64,000 bases of DNA from Pseudarthrobacter sp. NIBRBAC000502770. Its GTDB lineage: Bacteria; Actinomycetota; Actinomycetes; Actinomycetales; Micrococcaceae. Below the pieces are notes generated by a model. That model was not told the origin of the DNA, searched no databases, and saw only the letters and a list, made by a program, of their open reading frames with translations. Of this stretch, positions 41,276 through 50,687 are shown piece after piece. Both the position numbers and the translations under genes were made by a program. Within the stretch, counting starts at the first letter, position 1. Each line of letters begins with the position of its first letter. The stretch covers positions 1 to 64,000 of the forward strand of contig NZ_CP041198.1 of assembly GCF_006517815.1 (NCBI RefSeq). The letters are read 5' to 3'.

Positions 41276-42760
41276 ATGTCGCCTTCAAGCTGGAACAGGG
41301 ACGTTTCCCAGCCACCGTCAGCCGCCGCAGCGGAACTTGACGTCATTGCGCTGGGCCGCCGCGTCCGCCATCTCCGCAAACAAGCCGGGCTCACGCTCGA
41401 TGACCTGGGTGCCGCCGTCGGGACCGCTCCCAGCCAGCTGAGCCTGGTCGAGAACGGCAAGCGGGAGCCCAAGCTGACGCTGCTCCAGCACTTGGCAGCA
41501 GCGCTGAATGTCAGCATCGACCAGCTGCTCGGGGCCGAGCCGCCCAGCCGCCGAGCCGCCCTGGAAATCGAGCTGGAGCGCTACCAGCGCGGGCCGCTGT
41601 ACGAGTCGCTGGACCTGCCCAAAATCCGCATCAGTTCGCGGCTTCCGCTGGATGTGCTGGAGGCCCAGGTGGGACTGCTGCACGAGCTGGAACGGAAGAT
41701 GAACGAGCAGGTGGCCACCCCGGAGGAAGCCCGCCGCGCCAACGGCGAACTGCGGGCCATGATGCGGGAGCGCGGCAACTATTTCCCTGAGTACGAGGCA
41801 GAGGCGCAGAAGGTCCTCAAGGAGGTGGGTTACACCGCAGGTCCGCTGAGCCAGCACGTCATCGCGGACATCGCCGAGCATCTCGGTTTCACCCTGCATC
41901 ACGTGGGGGATTTGCCGCATTCCACCCGTTCCGTGACGGATTTGAAGAACCGCAAAATTTACCTGACGCAGAGCCAGCGGCAGGACCACGACCCACGCTC
42001 GGTGCTGCTGCAGGCCTTGGGCCACTATGTCCTGGGCCATGAAACGCCCAAGAACTACGGTGACTTCCTGGCCCAGCGGGTCGCCACCAATTACTTCGCC
42101 GCCGCCCTGCTCCTGCCCGAGCAGGCAACCGTCGAATTTCTGCAAAAAGCCAAAGCAGCCAAGGAAATCGCCGTCGAGGACATCCGGGACGCGTTCGCCG
42201 TGTCCTATGAGACCGCCGCGCACCGGTTTACAAACCTGGCCACCAAGCACCTCGGCATCACGACGCACTTCCAGAAGACCCACCAGAGCGGCATCATCTA
42301 CAAGGCGTACGAGAACGACGGCGTGAACTTCCCGCAGGACCACACCGGCGCCATCGAGGGCCAGCCGTCGTGCAAGGCCTGGACGTCGCGGGCGGTGTTC
42401 GACGTCCCGGACAAGTTCAGCGCCTACAGCCAGTACACTGACACGCCGTCCGGCACGTACTGGTGCACGGCCCGCACCGAGCGGTCCGCCAGCGGGGAGT
42501 TTTCCCTGAGTATCGGGGTGCCGTACCAGCACGTGAAGTGGTTCCGCGGGCGGGAAACCACGGCCAGGGCGACGTCCAACTGCCCGGATCCGAAGTGCTG
42601 CAAACGGCCGCCCGCCGAGCTGGCCAACCAGTGGGCCGGGAACGCGTGGCCCTCGGCGCGGGCCCACTCGCACCTGCTCGCCGCCATGCCCCCGGGAGCC
42701 TTCCCTGGGGTGGACGAAACCGAGGTGTACAGCTTCCTGCAGGCCCACTCCGGGAGCTGA
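41276..42760 (+). CDS. ramB: RamB-type transcriptional regulator of acetate metabolism
   Basis: 494 aa. The N-terminal XRE HTH is VRHLRKQAGLTLDDLGAAVG, TAPSQLSLVENGKREPKLTL. The middle has an ImmA/IrrE-like domain (SVLLQALGHYVLGHETPKNY), where the HExxH is degenerate (LGHYVLGH). A C-terminal Cys cluster reads NCPDPKCCKRPPAE. This is the ScfR/RamB layout. Located divergently from aceA, it should control the glyoxylate genes and respond to carbon source, as RamB does in Corynebacterium. Confidence 0.9.
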   Translation: MSPSSWNRDVSQPPSAAAAELDVIALGRRVRHLRKQAGLTLDDLGAAVGTAPSQLSLVENGKREPKLTLLQHLAAALNVSIDQLLGAEPPSRRAALEIELERYQRGPLYESLDLPKIRISSRLPLDVLEAQVGLLHELERKMNEQVATPEEARRANGELRAMMRERGNYFPEYEAEAQKVLKEVGYTAGPLSQHVIADIAEHLGFTLHHVGDLPHSTRSVTDLKNRKIYLTQSQRQDHDPRSVLLQALGHYVLGHETPKNYGDFLAQRVATNYFAAALLLPEQATVEFLQKAKAAKEIAVEDIRDAFAVSYETAAHRFTNLATKHLGITTHFQKTHQSGIIYKAYENDGVNFPQDHTGAIEGQPSCKAWTSRAVFDVPDKFSAYSQYTDTPSGTYWCTARTERSASGEFSLSIGVPYQHVKWFRGRETTARATSNCPDPKCCKRPPAELANQWAGNAWPSARAHSHLLAAMPPGAFPGVDETEVYSFLQAHSGS

Positions 42761-42764
42761 ACAA

Positions 42765-42995
42765 CGCCCCATCACTTTCTGCAGGTTTCTTCCTGACGCC
42801 CCATCAGCTCCTGCCGGTTTCTTCCTGACGCCCCATCAGCTCCTGCCGGTTTCCTTCTGACGCCCCATCACTTTCTGGGCGGAAGTGATGGGGCGTTTTG
42901 GTTTGTGGGGCAGGAGGTGGTGGGGCGTTTTGGTTTGTGGGGCAGGAGGTGATGGGGCGTTTGGGTTAAGGCGGCAAAAGGTGATGGGGCGTTTT
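42765..42995. repeat. symmetrical ACGCCCCATCA repeat array (four direct, four inverted)
   Basis: Direct units ACGCCCCATCA at about 42765, 42797, 42829 and 42860 are followed by inverted TGRTGGGGCGT units at about 42886, 42918, 42951 and 42983. Spacing is near 32 nt. The innermost pair (42860-42873 with 42883-42896) forms a 14-bp hairpin followed by TTTTG. It lies between convergent ramB and the TAXI gene. No gene in the array. Confidence 0.8.
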
Positions 42996-42997
42996 GG

Positions 42998-44044
42998 TCA
43001 GCCGTGGAGCTTGCGGTACGCGTCCGCGGCGGCGGGGTGCAGGGGGATCCCGGCGGTGTTGATGAGGCTTTCCGCGCTAAGGAACTGCACGCCCAGGGTG
43101 GATTGGGGAATGAGTTCGCCGGCGTTGTGCACCAGCAACTGGACTGTGCGCTCCACGGTGGCGCTGTCCAGGTCCCGCCGGCAGAGCAGCAGGTTGGGAG
43201 CGCCCACTGTCCACACCGCGGGTACTCCTGGATAGCTGCCCTCCGGAATCAGGACCCGGTCGTACATTCCGCCGTACCTCCGGCGCAGCTCCGGCAGCAG
43301 CGCGGACAAGTCCAGCAGTTCCAGCGCCACCTCCTGCTGCGCGGCGGCGATGGCGGCGGTGGGCACGCCACCGGACCAAAACAGCGCATCCACGGTCCCC
43401 GCCTTGAGCGCCGCGATGCCGTCGTTCAGGCCAAGATGTTCGACGCCGGCAGTCCCCGCAGAGGGCTGCGCGGCATCCGTTGAGGTGCCCAGCCCCGCTG
43501 CTTCGAGCAACCGGGGAGTGGTAAGGGAAGTCCCCGATCCGGGTTGCCCCACGGCCACCCGCCGCCCTGCCAGCCCGGAAATGTCCCGGATGCCTCTGTC
43601 CTTCCGGACCACGCAGTGGACGTAGTTCTCATAAACCTTGCCGATCGCAGCGATCCCTGCCGCCTCCCCGCCGGACTGGTCCCCGGCGGCATCGGCCAGG
43701 GCGACGGCAAAGGCGGCACGCCCAGCCCGCAACTCGGCGATGTTGTCCAGGCTTCCGCCGGTTGCCACGGCCCGGGCGTGGCCGGCTACGCCGTGGCGCT
43801 CAAGCGCTGCGGCCAGCAGCGTCGAGAACTCCAGGTAGAAGCCGCCCGGTTCACCGCCCGCCACCACCAGGTCCTCCGGACGGTCGCCCCCGGTGCAGGC
43901 GCTGAGGCCGGGCGGCAGGCAGGCCGCGAGTCCGACGGCGACGACTGACGTGAGCACGGACCGCCGCGGCAGTTGCGGCAATGGACCGCCCGGGGCTACG
44001 GGATCACGCACGGGCACCACCCCGGCTGGAACCCGGGAGCGCAT
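42998..44044 (-). CDS. TAXI family TRAP-type solute-binding protein
   Basis: 348 aa. It has an export signal or Tat-like N terminus (PRRSVLTSVVAVGLAACLPP) with a possible lipobox at LSAC. The TAXI domain shows VVAGGEPGGFYLEFSTLLAA, ATGGSLDNIAELRAGRAAFA, GLAGRRVAVGQPGSGTSLTT and DALFWSGGVPTAAI. It would bind an organic acid outside the cell. It overlaps the histidine kinase gene by 41 nt. The TRAP permease is not next to it, so it may instead be a sensor partner of the kinase. Confidence 0.85.
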   Translation of the reverse strand: MRSRVPAGVVPVRDPVAPGGPLPQLPRRSVLTSVVAVGLAACLPPGLSACTGGDRPEDLVVAGGEPGGFYLEFSTLLAAALERHGVAGHARAVATGGSLDNIAELRAGRAAFAVALADAAGDQSGGEAAGIAAIGKVYENYVHCVVRKDRGIRDISGLAGRRVAVGQPGSGTSLTTPRLLEAAGLGTSTDAAQPSAGTAGVEHLGLNDGIAALKAGTVDALFWSGGVPTAAIAAAQQEVALELLDLSALLPELRRRYGGMYDRVLIPEGSYPGVPAVWTVGAPNLLLCRRDLDSATVERTVQLLVHNAGELIPQSTLGVQFLSAESLINTAGIPLHPAAADAYRKLHG

Positions 44045-45455
44045 GGCCGGCAGGATGGACGGGGAACTCGATGCGCGCGGACAACCCATGGGGGACGGCA
44101 TCGGCCAGCACCAGGCGCGCGCCGTTGGCAGCGGCAAGCTCTCCCACAATGGTCATGCCCAGCCCGGTGCCCGGAACCGACGCATGCTGAGGCGACCGCC
44201 AGAACCTGGTGGCTGCCGAGGCGCGCTCAGCGGCGGTAAGCCCTGGACCGTCGTCGGTAATTTCCACTGCCACCATGCCCGGTTCCGTCCGGACCGCCGC
44301 CGTGATGGTGGCACCCCGGGCGTACTTGATGGCGTTGTTGAGGAGCTCGGCCGCCATCTGGGCCAGCTCCGCCGGGTGGCAGGAAACCAGTGCCGGCGGC
44401 TGCGGGGCCGGAGCAAGGACCAGCCGGCAGCCTGCCTGTTCCGCCAACGGGGCTGCCCGTTCGATTTCGCCCTGGAGCACAGGGAACGGGTCCATCGGGT
44501 CCGGCGCGGGAAGCTCTTCGAGGCTGCCGGCAGCCCGCAGGTAACCTTCGGACGCCCGGTGCTCAGCTGCGGCGAGTTTCAACACTCCGTCCAGGATCTC
44601 TTCCACCCGGTCCAGCTCCGCCACGGCACGTTCGGCTGCGTCGTGTTCGCGGGCCGTTTTCAACTCGAGCTGCAGCAGGTCCAGCCGCAGCCGGAGTGCC
44701 CCCACCGGGTTGCGCAGCTGGTGCGAGGTGTCCGCAATCAGCTGGCGCTGTGCTGCCATGCTGGCACTGACAGTCCGCGCCATCGCTGTGAAGGACCGGC
44801 TCAGTTCCCGCAGCTCCGGGGGCCCGTCCTCAGGGAGGCTCCCGGTGCGCCCGGTCCGCTCCAGCTCGTGCAGGGCCGAATCCAGGCGCAGGACCGGACG
44901 CAGGACCCAGCCGGTGACCCGCGCAGCCCCCACCAGGAGTACGGCCGCCAGGGCAAGCGCGGCAACCCCCACCCCCAGCCAGCGTTCGCGGAGTTTCTGC
45001 CGTGCAGCGTCGGCGTGGACGTCCAGCAGCACGGCGCCCAGGACCTGGCTGGCGCTGCCGAACGGCCGGAAGATGAGCTGCGAACCGGAGCCAAGGGGTT
45101 CCAGTGGTTCAAGGGTGGTGTTGCTGACGTTCAGCCGGGCCAGGGACAAGGCGTTCTGCACGTCGGGCCGTCCGGCATCCAAACCACCGGAGGCCAGGGT
45201 CTGCTCCTGGACGCGCACCACGATCCCCTCGCCGTACAACCCGGAATACGTGTCCATCTCCCGCTGCAGCCGCGCCGTGTCGCCATCGCCCGCGGCGTCA
45301 AAGGCCACCTGGGCCAAGCGGTTCAGGGACGCGGCCCGGTTGATCTGGAGCTCCTGGGTCAGTTCACGTGACGCGGATGTGAGGATGGTGCCCGAGATCA
45401 GGAAGACCACCACCAGGCAGAGTACGCTGAGGACGCCCAGCACCCGCAGCCTCAT
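44004..45455 (-). CDS. sensor histidine kinase, TctE-like
   Basis: 483 aa from ATG 45455 (overlaps regulator stop by ATGA). Membrane segments at VLGVLSVLCLVVVFLISGTI and LGVGVAALALAAVLLVGAAR flank a sensor domain of about 130 residues. HAMP is followed by the phospho-acceptor LIADTSHQLRNPVGALRLRL (H-box), with N-box AELLNNAIKYAR, and ATP lids VEITDDGPGLTAAERAS and GTGLGMTIVGELAAANG. It should sense carboxylates with the TAXI protein downstream. Confidence 0.93.
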   Translation of the reverse strand: MRLRVLGVLSVLCLVVVFLISGTILTSASRELTQELQINRAASLNRLAQVAFDAAGDGDTARLQREMDTYSGLYGEGIVVRVQEQTLASGGLDAGRPDVQNALSLARLNVSNTTLEPLEPLGSGSQLIFRPFGSASQVLGAVLLDVHADAARQKLRERWLGVGVAALALAAVLLVGAARVTGWVLRPVLRLDSALHELERTGRTGSLPEDGPPELRELSRSFTAMARTVSASMAAQRQLIADTSHQLRNPVGALRLRLDLLQLELKTAREHDAAERAVAELDRVEEILDGVLKLAAAEHRASEGYLRAAGSLEELPAPDPMDPFPVLQGEIERAAPLAEQAGCRLVLAPAPQPPALVSCHPAELAQMAAELLNNAIKYARGATITAAVRTEPGMVAVEITDDGPGLTAAERASAATRFWRSPQHASVPGTGLGMTIVGELAAANGARLVLADAVPHGLSARIEFPVHPAGHALPGSSRGGARA

Positions 45456-46129
45456 CCGGAAGCCGCCTCCACCCGGTAGCCCACTCCGCGGACGTTGATG
45501 ATGAAGCCCGGTTTCTGCAGTTTTGCGCGCAGCCCGGTGAGGTGGACATCCAGGGACCGGGAGGAGGCCAGGAAGGCGTCCCCCCACAGTGCGTCCAGGA
45601 TCTGTTCGCGGGTAACCACCGAGCCGGCGTGGCGTGCCAGCAGGGCGAGGAGTTCGAACTCGGTGGCGGTCAGGGCCAGCGGCAGCCCCGCTTTTGCAGC
45701 GGTGTGCCGCTTCAGGTCGATCGCCAGGTCGTCCAGCACAATGGTGTCTTCCTGCTGGACGCCCCCGGCCCGCGCCGCCCGCCGCGTCACCGCTTCGATC
45801 CGGGCCAGCAGTTCCACCAGCTTGACCGGTTTGACCAGGTAGTCGTCCGCGCCGGAACGGAGCCCGAGCACCACGCTGCGTTCGTCGTCCCGCGCGGTGA
45901 GGATCAGGATGGGGACGTCGGTGACCTGCCGGAGCTTGCGCAGCACCTCCAGCCCGTCCATGTCCGGCAGTCCCAGGTCGAGGAGGATCACCTGGAAGTT
46001 CCGGTGGGAGAGCAGCGCGTCAGCGCCGCGCGCGAGCCGCCGGGGGTGGTGGCCGGCGCTTTCGACGGCGGCGGTCAGGGCACCTGCCATGGCGTCGTCG
46101 TCCTCGACGATCAGCACGTCCATTGCCAT
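45452..46129 (-). CDS. response regulator, TctD/OmpR family
   Basis: 225 aa. The receiver domain has DVLIVEDDDAMAGALTAAVE, phospho-acceptor Asp in FQVILLDLGLPDMDGLEV, and Lys in SGADDYLVKPVKLVELLARI. The C-terminal winged helix is SVVTREQILDALWGDAFLAS with SRSLDVHLTGLRAKL. It is cotranscribed with the kinase and is probably the activator of the divergent transporter gene at 46364. Confidence 0.95.
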   Translation of the reverse strand: MAMDVLIVEDDDAMAGALTAAVESAGHHPRRLARGADALLSHRNFQVILLDLGLPDMDGLEVLRKLRQVTDVPILILTARDDERSVVLGLRSGADDYLVKPVKLVELLARIEAVTRRAARAGGVQQEDTIVLDDLAIDLKRHTAAKAGLPLALTATEFELLALLARHAGSVVTREQILDALWGDAFLASSRSLDVHLTGLRAKLQKPGFIINVRGVGYRVEAASG

Positions 46130-46363
46130 CTTCCTTGCCGTTGCTGCGGTGCCTGGATCATCCCCCGCCTTTGGAGACTACCGCCTGAAGAACGGATTTG
46201 CCCGACGGCGGCAGGCCGGCAAGGCGGGGAGAGGCCGTCAGCGGATACCTAAGGAAGTGTTAGGAATTGCCCCTCCGCGTTGGTTGTGCGGTGGATCACC
46301 CATACCGTGGATGAGGCCCTCCGGCGTTGGAGGACGCACGTCACCACAAGGAGGAACTCACCG
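46130..46363. promoter_or_regulatory. divergent regulator / transporter promoter region
   Basis: 234-nt gap without a gene. It holds an inverted repeat CCTAA-N7-TTAGG (46248-46264), a candidate response-regulator site. Confidence 0.45.
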
Positions 46364-47755
46364 ATGAGCACCCAGCAAACCGCGCCCCGATCGGAGGCCG
46401 CCCAGACCCGGCGGGCCGTGGGCAACATCCTGAAAGGTTCCGCCGGCAACCTTGTGGAGTGGTACGACCTCTACGTCTACACCGTCTTTGCCGCCTACTT
46501 CCAGGCCCACTTCTTCAATTCCAAGGATGAGCTCCAGGCGGGCCTCGAAGCGATGGCCGTGTTCTCGACGTCGTTCCTCATGCGCCCCATCGGCGCCTGG
46601 TTCTTCGGCCGGTACGCGGACCGCAAGGGCCGCAAGGCGGCGCTGACGCTCAGCGTCACCATGATGTCCGCAGGCTCCTTTGCCATCGCCGTGCTGCCCA
46701 CCCAGGACGTCATCGGGCTGTGGGCCATGATCCTGCTGGTGCTGGTCCGCGTGATCCAGGGCTTCTCCGTGGGCGGCGAGTACGGCACCAGCGCCACCTA
46801 CATGTCCGAGGCCGCCACCAGCAAGCGCCGCGGCTTCTTCTCCAGCTTCCAGTACGTCACCCTGATTGGCGGCCAAATGCTGGCCCTGCTGGTCCTGGTG
46901 ATCCTGCAGAACGCCATGCCCAAGGGCGACCTGGGCGAGTGGGGCTGGCGCATCCCATTCGCGATCGGCGGCGTGGCTGCCCTCGTGGTCCTGTGGCTCC
47001 GCCGCTCCATGGAGGAGACCGTTTCCGCCGAGCAGATAGAGGCCGCCAAGACTCCCGTGGTTGCCGGACAGGCCCAGCCGGGCACCATGAAGCTGCTGTT
47101 CACGAGCTACTGGAAGCCGCTGCTGGTCTGCATCGGCATCACCCTTGGCGGCACCGTGGCGTTCTACACCTACACCAACTTCATCCTGAAGTTCATGAAC
47201 GATACCTCCGGCATCGCCAAGACCGACACCTCCGTGATCAACTTCTGGGCCCTGTTCATCTTCATGCTGCTCCAGCCCGTCTACGGCATCATCTCGGACA
47301 AGGTGGGCCGCAAGCCGCTGCTGCTCTGGTTCGGCATCACCGGCGTGCTGTTCACCTGGCCGCTGCTCTCCACCCTGGCCGGCACCAAGGACCCGTTCAC
47401 CGCGTTCCTGCTGATGATGGGTGGCCTGCTGATTGTCGGCGGCTACACCTCGATCAACGCCCTGGTGAAGGCCGAACTGTTCCCCGCCTCCATCCGTGCA
47501 CTCGGCGTGGGCCTGGGCTACGCGATCGCCAACTCGCTCTTCGGCGGCACCGTGCCGCTGATCGGCGCCGCGTTCCAGAAGGCCTCGCGTGAGGACCTGT
47601 TCTTCACCTACGTGACCATCACCATCGCGATCTCGCTGGTGGTCTACATCTTCGCCCTGAAGAACAAGAAGGCCACGCACCTTGATGACGAACAGGGCCA
47701 TGCATGGGCATCCAACGCGGCCGATGGCGAAGAGCGGGTGGGTGCCGGACGGTAG
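46364..47755 (+). CDS. MHS-family organic acid / osmolyte transporter (KgtP-like)
   Basis: 463 aa from ATG 46364 (RBS AAGGAGGAA). 12 membrane segments. MHS signatures: GSAGNLVEWYDLYVYTVFAA, LMRPIGAWFFGRYADRKGRK, GFSVGGEYGTSATYMSEAAT and PVYGIISDKVGRKPLLLWFG. KgtP and related members take up alpha-ketoglutarate, citrate or proline/betaine. The link to a TctDE-like system favours a di- or tricarboxylate. Confidence 0.9.
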   Translation: MSTQQTAPRSEAAQTRRAVGNILKGSAGNLVEWYDLYVYTVFAAYFQAHFFNSKDELQAGLEAMAVFSTSFLMRPIGAWFFGRYADRKGRKAALTLSVTMMSAGSFAIAVLPTQDVIGLWAMILLVLVRVIQGFSVGGEYGTSATYMSEAATSKRRGFFSSFQYVTLIGGQMLALLVLVILQNAMPKGDLGEWGWRIPFAIGGVAALVVLWLRRSMEETVSAEQIEAAKTPVVAGQAQPGTMKLLFTSYWKPLLVCIGITLGGTVAFYTYTNFILKFMNDTSGIAKTDTSVINFWALFIFMLLQPVYGIISDKVGRKPLLLWFGITGVLFTWPLLSTLAGTKDPFTAFLLMMGGLLIVGGYTSINALVKAELFPASIRALGVGLGYAIANSLFGGTVPLIGAAFQKASREDLFFTYVTITIAISLVVYIFALKNKKATHLDDEQGHAWASNAADGEERVGAGR

Positions 47756-47918
47756 CCTTTAGCGGCACCCAGGGGCCAGCTCCCCAAGGAGGCGTACGAC
47801 GGCGGCTGCCGGGCCGCCGTCGTACGCCTCCTTTTGCATGCCACGCCCAGGTGTGTCCGGGGTGGGCGGACTATATTGGGCGAGTGTCAACACCACCACA
47901 ATCGCGGGAGTCTGCACC

Positions 47919-49667
47919 ATGGCCAAGGAACTTGCCACCCAGCTCATCGAACAACTCCAGGCTGCCGGCGTGCAGCGGATCTACGGGATTGTGGGTGACA
48001 GCCTCAACCCGATCGTGGACGCCGTCCGCCAAACGGGTGGCGCCGCGAAGGGCGGCATCGACTGGATCCATGTCCGCCATGAGGAAGCCGCTGCCTTTGC
48101 CGCGGCTGCCGAAGCCCAGCTCACCGGCAGGCTGGCGGTCTGTGCTGGATCCTGCGGCCCCGGAAACCTTCACCTGATCAACGGGCTCTACGACGCCAAC
48201 CGCTCCGGGGCGCCCGTGCTGGCCATCGCCTCCCACATCCCCAGCAAGCAGATCGGCAGCAGCTTTTTCCAGGAAACCCACCCGGACAGGCTGTTCAACG
48301 AGTGCTCGGTCTACTCGGAACTGGTCAGCACCGCCGAGCAGGCACCGCGCGTCATGCACAGCGCCATCCAGCACGCGCTGGGGCTTGGGGGAGTCGCCGT
48401 CGTGACCCTGCCTGGCGACATCGCAGGACTGGAAGCCGCAGGCCCCACGCCGCTCCCGGCCACTTTCCGGCCGGCCAGCCTGGTCCCGGACCCGGCCAGC
48501 GTCCAGGCCCTCGCGGACGCCATCAACGACGCCGGCAAGGTGGCTATTTTCGCCGGCGCCGGCGTGGAGGGGGCGCACAGCGAGCTGATGGCGCTCGCCG
48601 AACTGGCCAAGGCGCCGGTGGGCCACTCCCTGCGCGGCAAGGACTTCGTCCAGTACGACAACCCGTTCGATATCGGCATGACCGGGTTGCTGGGCTACGG
48701 AGCCGCCGCGGAGGGCATCGAGGACGCCGACCTGCTGGTCCTCCTGGGCACCGACTTTCCCTATGACCAGTTCCTGCCGGACACCCGCACCGCGCAGGTG
48801 GACCGGGTGGCCCACCGGCTGGGCCGCCGGACCGACGTCGACATTGCCGTCCACGGCGACGTGCTGCCCACCCTGCGCGCTCTGCTGCCACTGGTGACGG
48901 CGAAGAAGAGCCGCCGGTTCCTGGACCAGATGCTGAAGAAGCATGACCGGCTGATGAACAAGGCCGTGGGCGCGTACACCCGGAAGGTGGAGAAGAAGCA
49001 GCCCATCCACCCGGAGTACGCGGCGTCGCTGCTGGACCAGGTGGCCGCCGAGGACGCCATCTTCACCGCGGACACCGGCATGTGCAACGTCTGGACCGCG
49101 CGGTACATCAACCCGCTGGGCACCCGCCGGCTCATCGGGTCCTTCCTGCACGGCTCCATGGCCAACGCCCTGCCGCACGCCATCGGCGCCCAGTTGGCCT
49201 ACCCTGGCCGCCAGGTCATCTCCGTCTCCGGCGACGGCGGGCTGTCCATGCTGCTGGGTGAGCTCATCACCGCCGCCGCCTACAAGCTGCCGGTCAATGT
49301 GGTGGTGTTCAACAACTCCACCCTGGGCATGGTCAAGCTGGAGATGCTGGTGGACGGGCTGCCCGACTTCGGCGTGGACGTCCCGGACGCCAACTATGCG
49401 GCCGTGGCAGAGGCACTGGGCTTCCATGCCGTCCGGGTGACCGATCCCGCGCAGATCGAGGCGGCGTACCGGGAGGCGTTCGCGCACCCCGGCCCGTCAC
49501 TGGTGGAGCTCATCACCGATCCCAAGGCGCTGTCCATCCCGCCAAAGATCTCCGGCTCGCAGGTGCTGGGATTCGCCACGGCCATGTCCAAGGTGGTGCT
49601 GAACCGGGGAGCGGGCGAGGCCGTGAGCATGGCGCGCAGCAACCTGCGCAACATCCCGCGGCGCTAG
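47919..49667 (+). CDS. poxB: pyruvate dehydrogenase (quinone) / pyruvate oxidase
   Basis: 582 aa from ATG 47919. A thiamine-diphosphate enzyme that decarboxylates pyruvate to acetate and passes electrons to quinone. QRIYGIVGDSLNPIVDAVRQ and WIHVRHEEAAAFAAAAEAQL include the catalytic Glu. GSCGPGNLHLINGLYDANRS, TDFPYDQFLPDTRTAQVD (FAD domain) and VISVSGDGGLSMLLGELITA ... VVVFNN (ThDP motif GDG-N26-NN, from about residue 437) follow. The C-terminal membrane-binding tail of E. coli PoxB is not obvious. Confidence 0.95.
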   Translation: MAKELATQLIEQLQAAGVQRIYGIVGDSLNPIVDAVRQTGGAAKGGIDWIHVRHEEAAAFAAAAEAQLTGRLAVCAGSCGPGNLHLINGLYDANRSGAPVLAIASHIPSKQIGSSFFQETHPDRLFNECSVYSELVSTAEQAPRVMHSAIQHALGLGGVAVVTLPGDIAGLEAAGPTPLPATFRPASLVPDPASVQALADAINDAGKVAIFAGAGVEGAHSELMALAELAKAPVGHSLRGKDFVQYDNPFDIGMTGLLGYGAAAEGIEDADLLVLLGTDFPYDQFLPDTRTAQVDRVAHRLGRRTDVDIAVHGDVLPTLRALLPLVTAKKSRRFLDQMLKKHDRLMNKAVGAYTRKVEKKQPIHPEYAASLLDQVAAEDAIFTADTGMCNVWTARYINPLGTRRLIGSFLHGSMANALPHAIGAQLAYPGRQVISVSGDGGLSMLLGELITAAAYKLPVNVVVFNNSTLGMVKLEMLVDGLPDFGVDVPDANYAAVAEALGFHAVRVTDPAQIEAAYREAFAHPGPSLVELITDPKALSIPPKISGSQVLGFATAMSKVVLNRGAGEAVSMARSNLRNIPRR

Positions 49668-49680
49668 CTGTACTGCCGAG

Positions 49681-49740
49681 TTCGCCGGAAACTGCCGGGT
49701 TCGCCGCAAAATCCCGGCGGTCTCGAGGGTTTCCGGCGAA
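49681..49740. repeat. GCCGGAAA-type REP-like hairpin
   Basis: TTCGCCGGAAAC (49681-49692) pairs with GTTTCCGGCGAA (49729-49740), a perfect 12-bp stem. An internal GCCGGG/CCCGGC pair lies between. Also seen in three other gaps at 53.7, 54.8 and 57.77 kb. It lies between convergent poxB and thiD. Confidence 0.75.
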
Positions 49741-49758
49741 CCCGCGGGGAGATCGGTT

Positions 49759-50616
49759 CTACCGGGTGCCGCCCTGCCAGAGGGCGTCGAACGGGGCGCC
49801 GGAGGCAACGCGGTTGCGGATGCCGGCGGTAACAAAATCCTTGGCGGTCCGGGCAGCATCCAGCGGCGTGGCACCCTTTGCGAGCTCGGCGGTTACTGCG
49901 GCGGCCAACGAGCACCCCGCACCGGAAACTGCCACCTCGCCCACCTTGGGAGCACTCAGGACTTCGAGCGTCTCACCGTCGTAGAAGACGTCGACGGCGT
50001 CCGGGCCTTCCAGGCGAACGCCGCCCTTGGCCAGGACTGCTGCGCCGCTGAGCTCGTGGATCCGGACCGCAGCGGCCTTCAGCGACTCCACGTCCGTGAT
50101 GTCCAGGTCGGACAACGACTCCGCCTCGAAGTGGTTGGGCGTGACAAACGTGGCCAGCGGCAGGATCTGGGCTTTCAGGGCCTGGTCCGTGTCCAGCGCG
50201 TGGCCGGGCTCCTGGCCCTTACAGATCAACACCGGATCCAGCACCACGTTGGCGAAGCTGTTCTCCTGCAGGGCACCGGCCACCGTGCTGATGGTGGCGG
50301 GGCTGCCCAGCATCCCGATCTTCACCGTATCCAAAGCCGAAGGTGCGCCGGACGCCGGACCATACGCCGCCGTCGTCGCCTCCAACTGGTCCGCGATCAC
50401 CTGCTGGTCCACCGGCACGAACCGGTGGTTCCAGCTGTCCTTCGGGTCGAAGGACACGATGCACGTGAGGTTGGCGATGCCGAAGACACCGAGTTCCTGG
50501 AAGGTCTTCAGGTCGGCCTGCGCGCCGGCGCCACCGGTGGCTTCGGAGCCGGCGATGGTGAGGACGACGGCGGGACTTGCGGTGGGCAGCGTTGCGTCAG
50601 GGGTAGCGGAAGTCAT
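49759..50616 (-). CDS. hydroxymethylpyrimidine / pyridoxine kinase (ThiD/PdxK family)
   Basis: 285 aa. Ribokinase-fold kinase: AVVLTIAGSEATGGAGAQAD at the N terminus, VVLDPVLICKGQ, VTPNHFEAESLSDLDI (conserved Asn/Glu), and GEVAVSGAGCSLAAAVTAEL with the anion-hole GAGC. It phosphorylates HMP or pyridoxal-type substrates. The SGAGCS motif and GSEATGGAGAQAD fit the PdxK-like branch of ThiD, so the exact substrate is open. No TPP riboswitch seen. Confidence 0.85.
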   Translation of the reverse strand: MTSATPDATLPTASPAVVLTIAGSEATGGAGAQADLKTFQELGVFGIANLTCIVSFDPKDSWNHRFVPVDQQVIADQLEATTAAYGPASGAPSALDTVKIGMLGSPATISTVAGALQENSFANVVLDPVLICKGQEPGHALDTDQALKAQILPLATFVTPNHFEAESLSDLDITDVESLKAAAVRIHELSGAAVLAKGGVRLEGPDAVDVFYDGETLEVLSAPKVGEVAVSGAGCSLAAAVTAELAKGATPLDAARTAKDFVTAGIRNRVASGAPFDALWQGGTR

Positions 50617-50687
50617 GCATCCATCCTGCCACCCGGCGTCGGGCGCTTTCCATGTGTCACCGGACAGGGGGCCGGGACGCGGTATGG

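Noticed and set aside
37691..42995. Repeat arrays as a CRISPR
   Set aside because: Units are short, include inverted copies, and spacers are near-identical repeats. No cas genes nearby.
39675..49490. Other long antisense ORFs over aceA, ramB, the kinase, the MHS transporter and poxB (330-540 aa)
   Set aside because: All mirror conserved genes in the third codon frame. None has its own RBS or recognisable motif.
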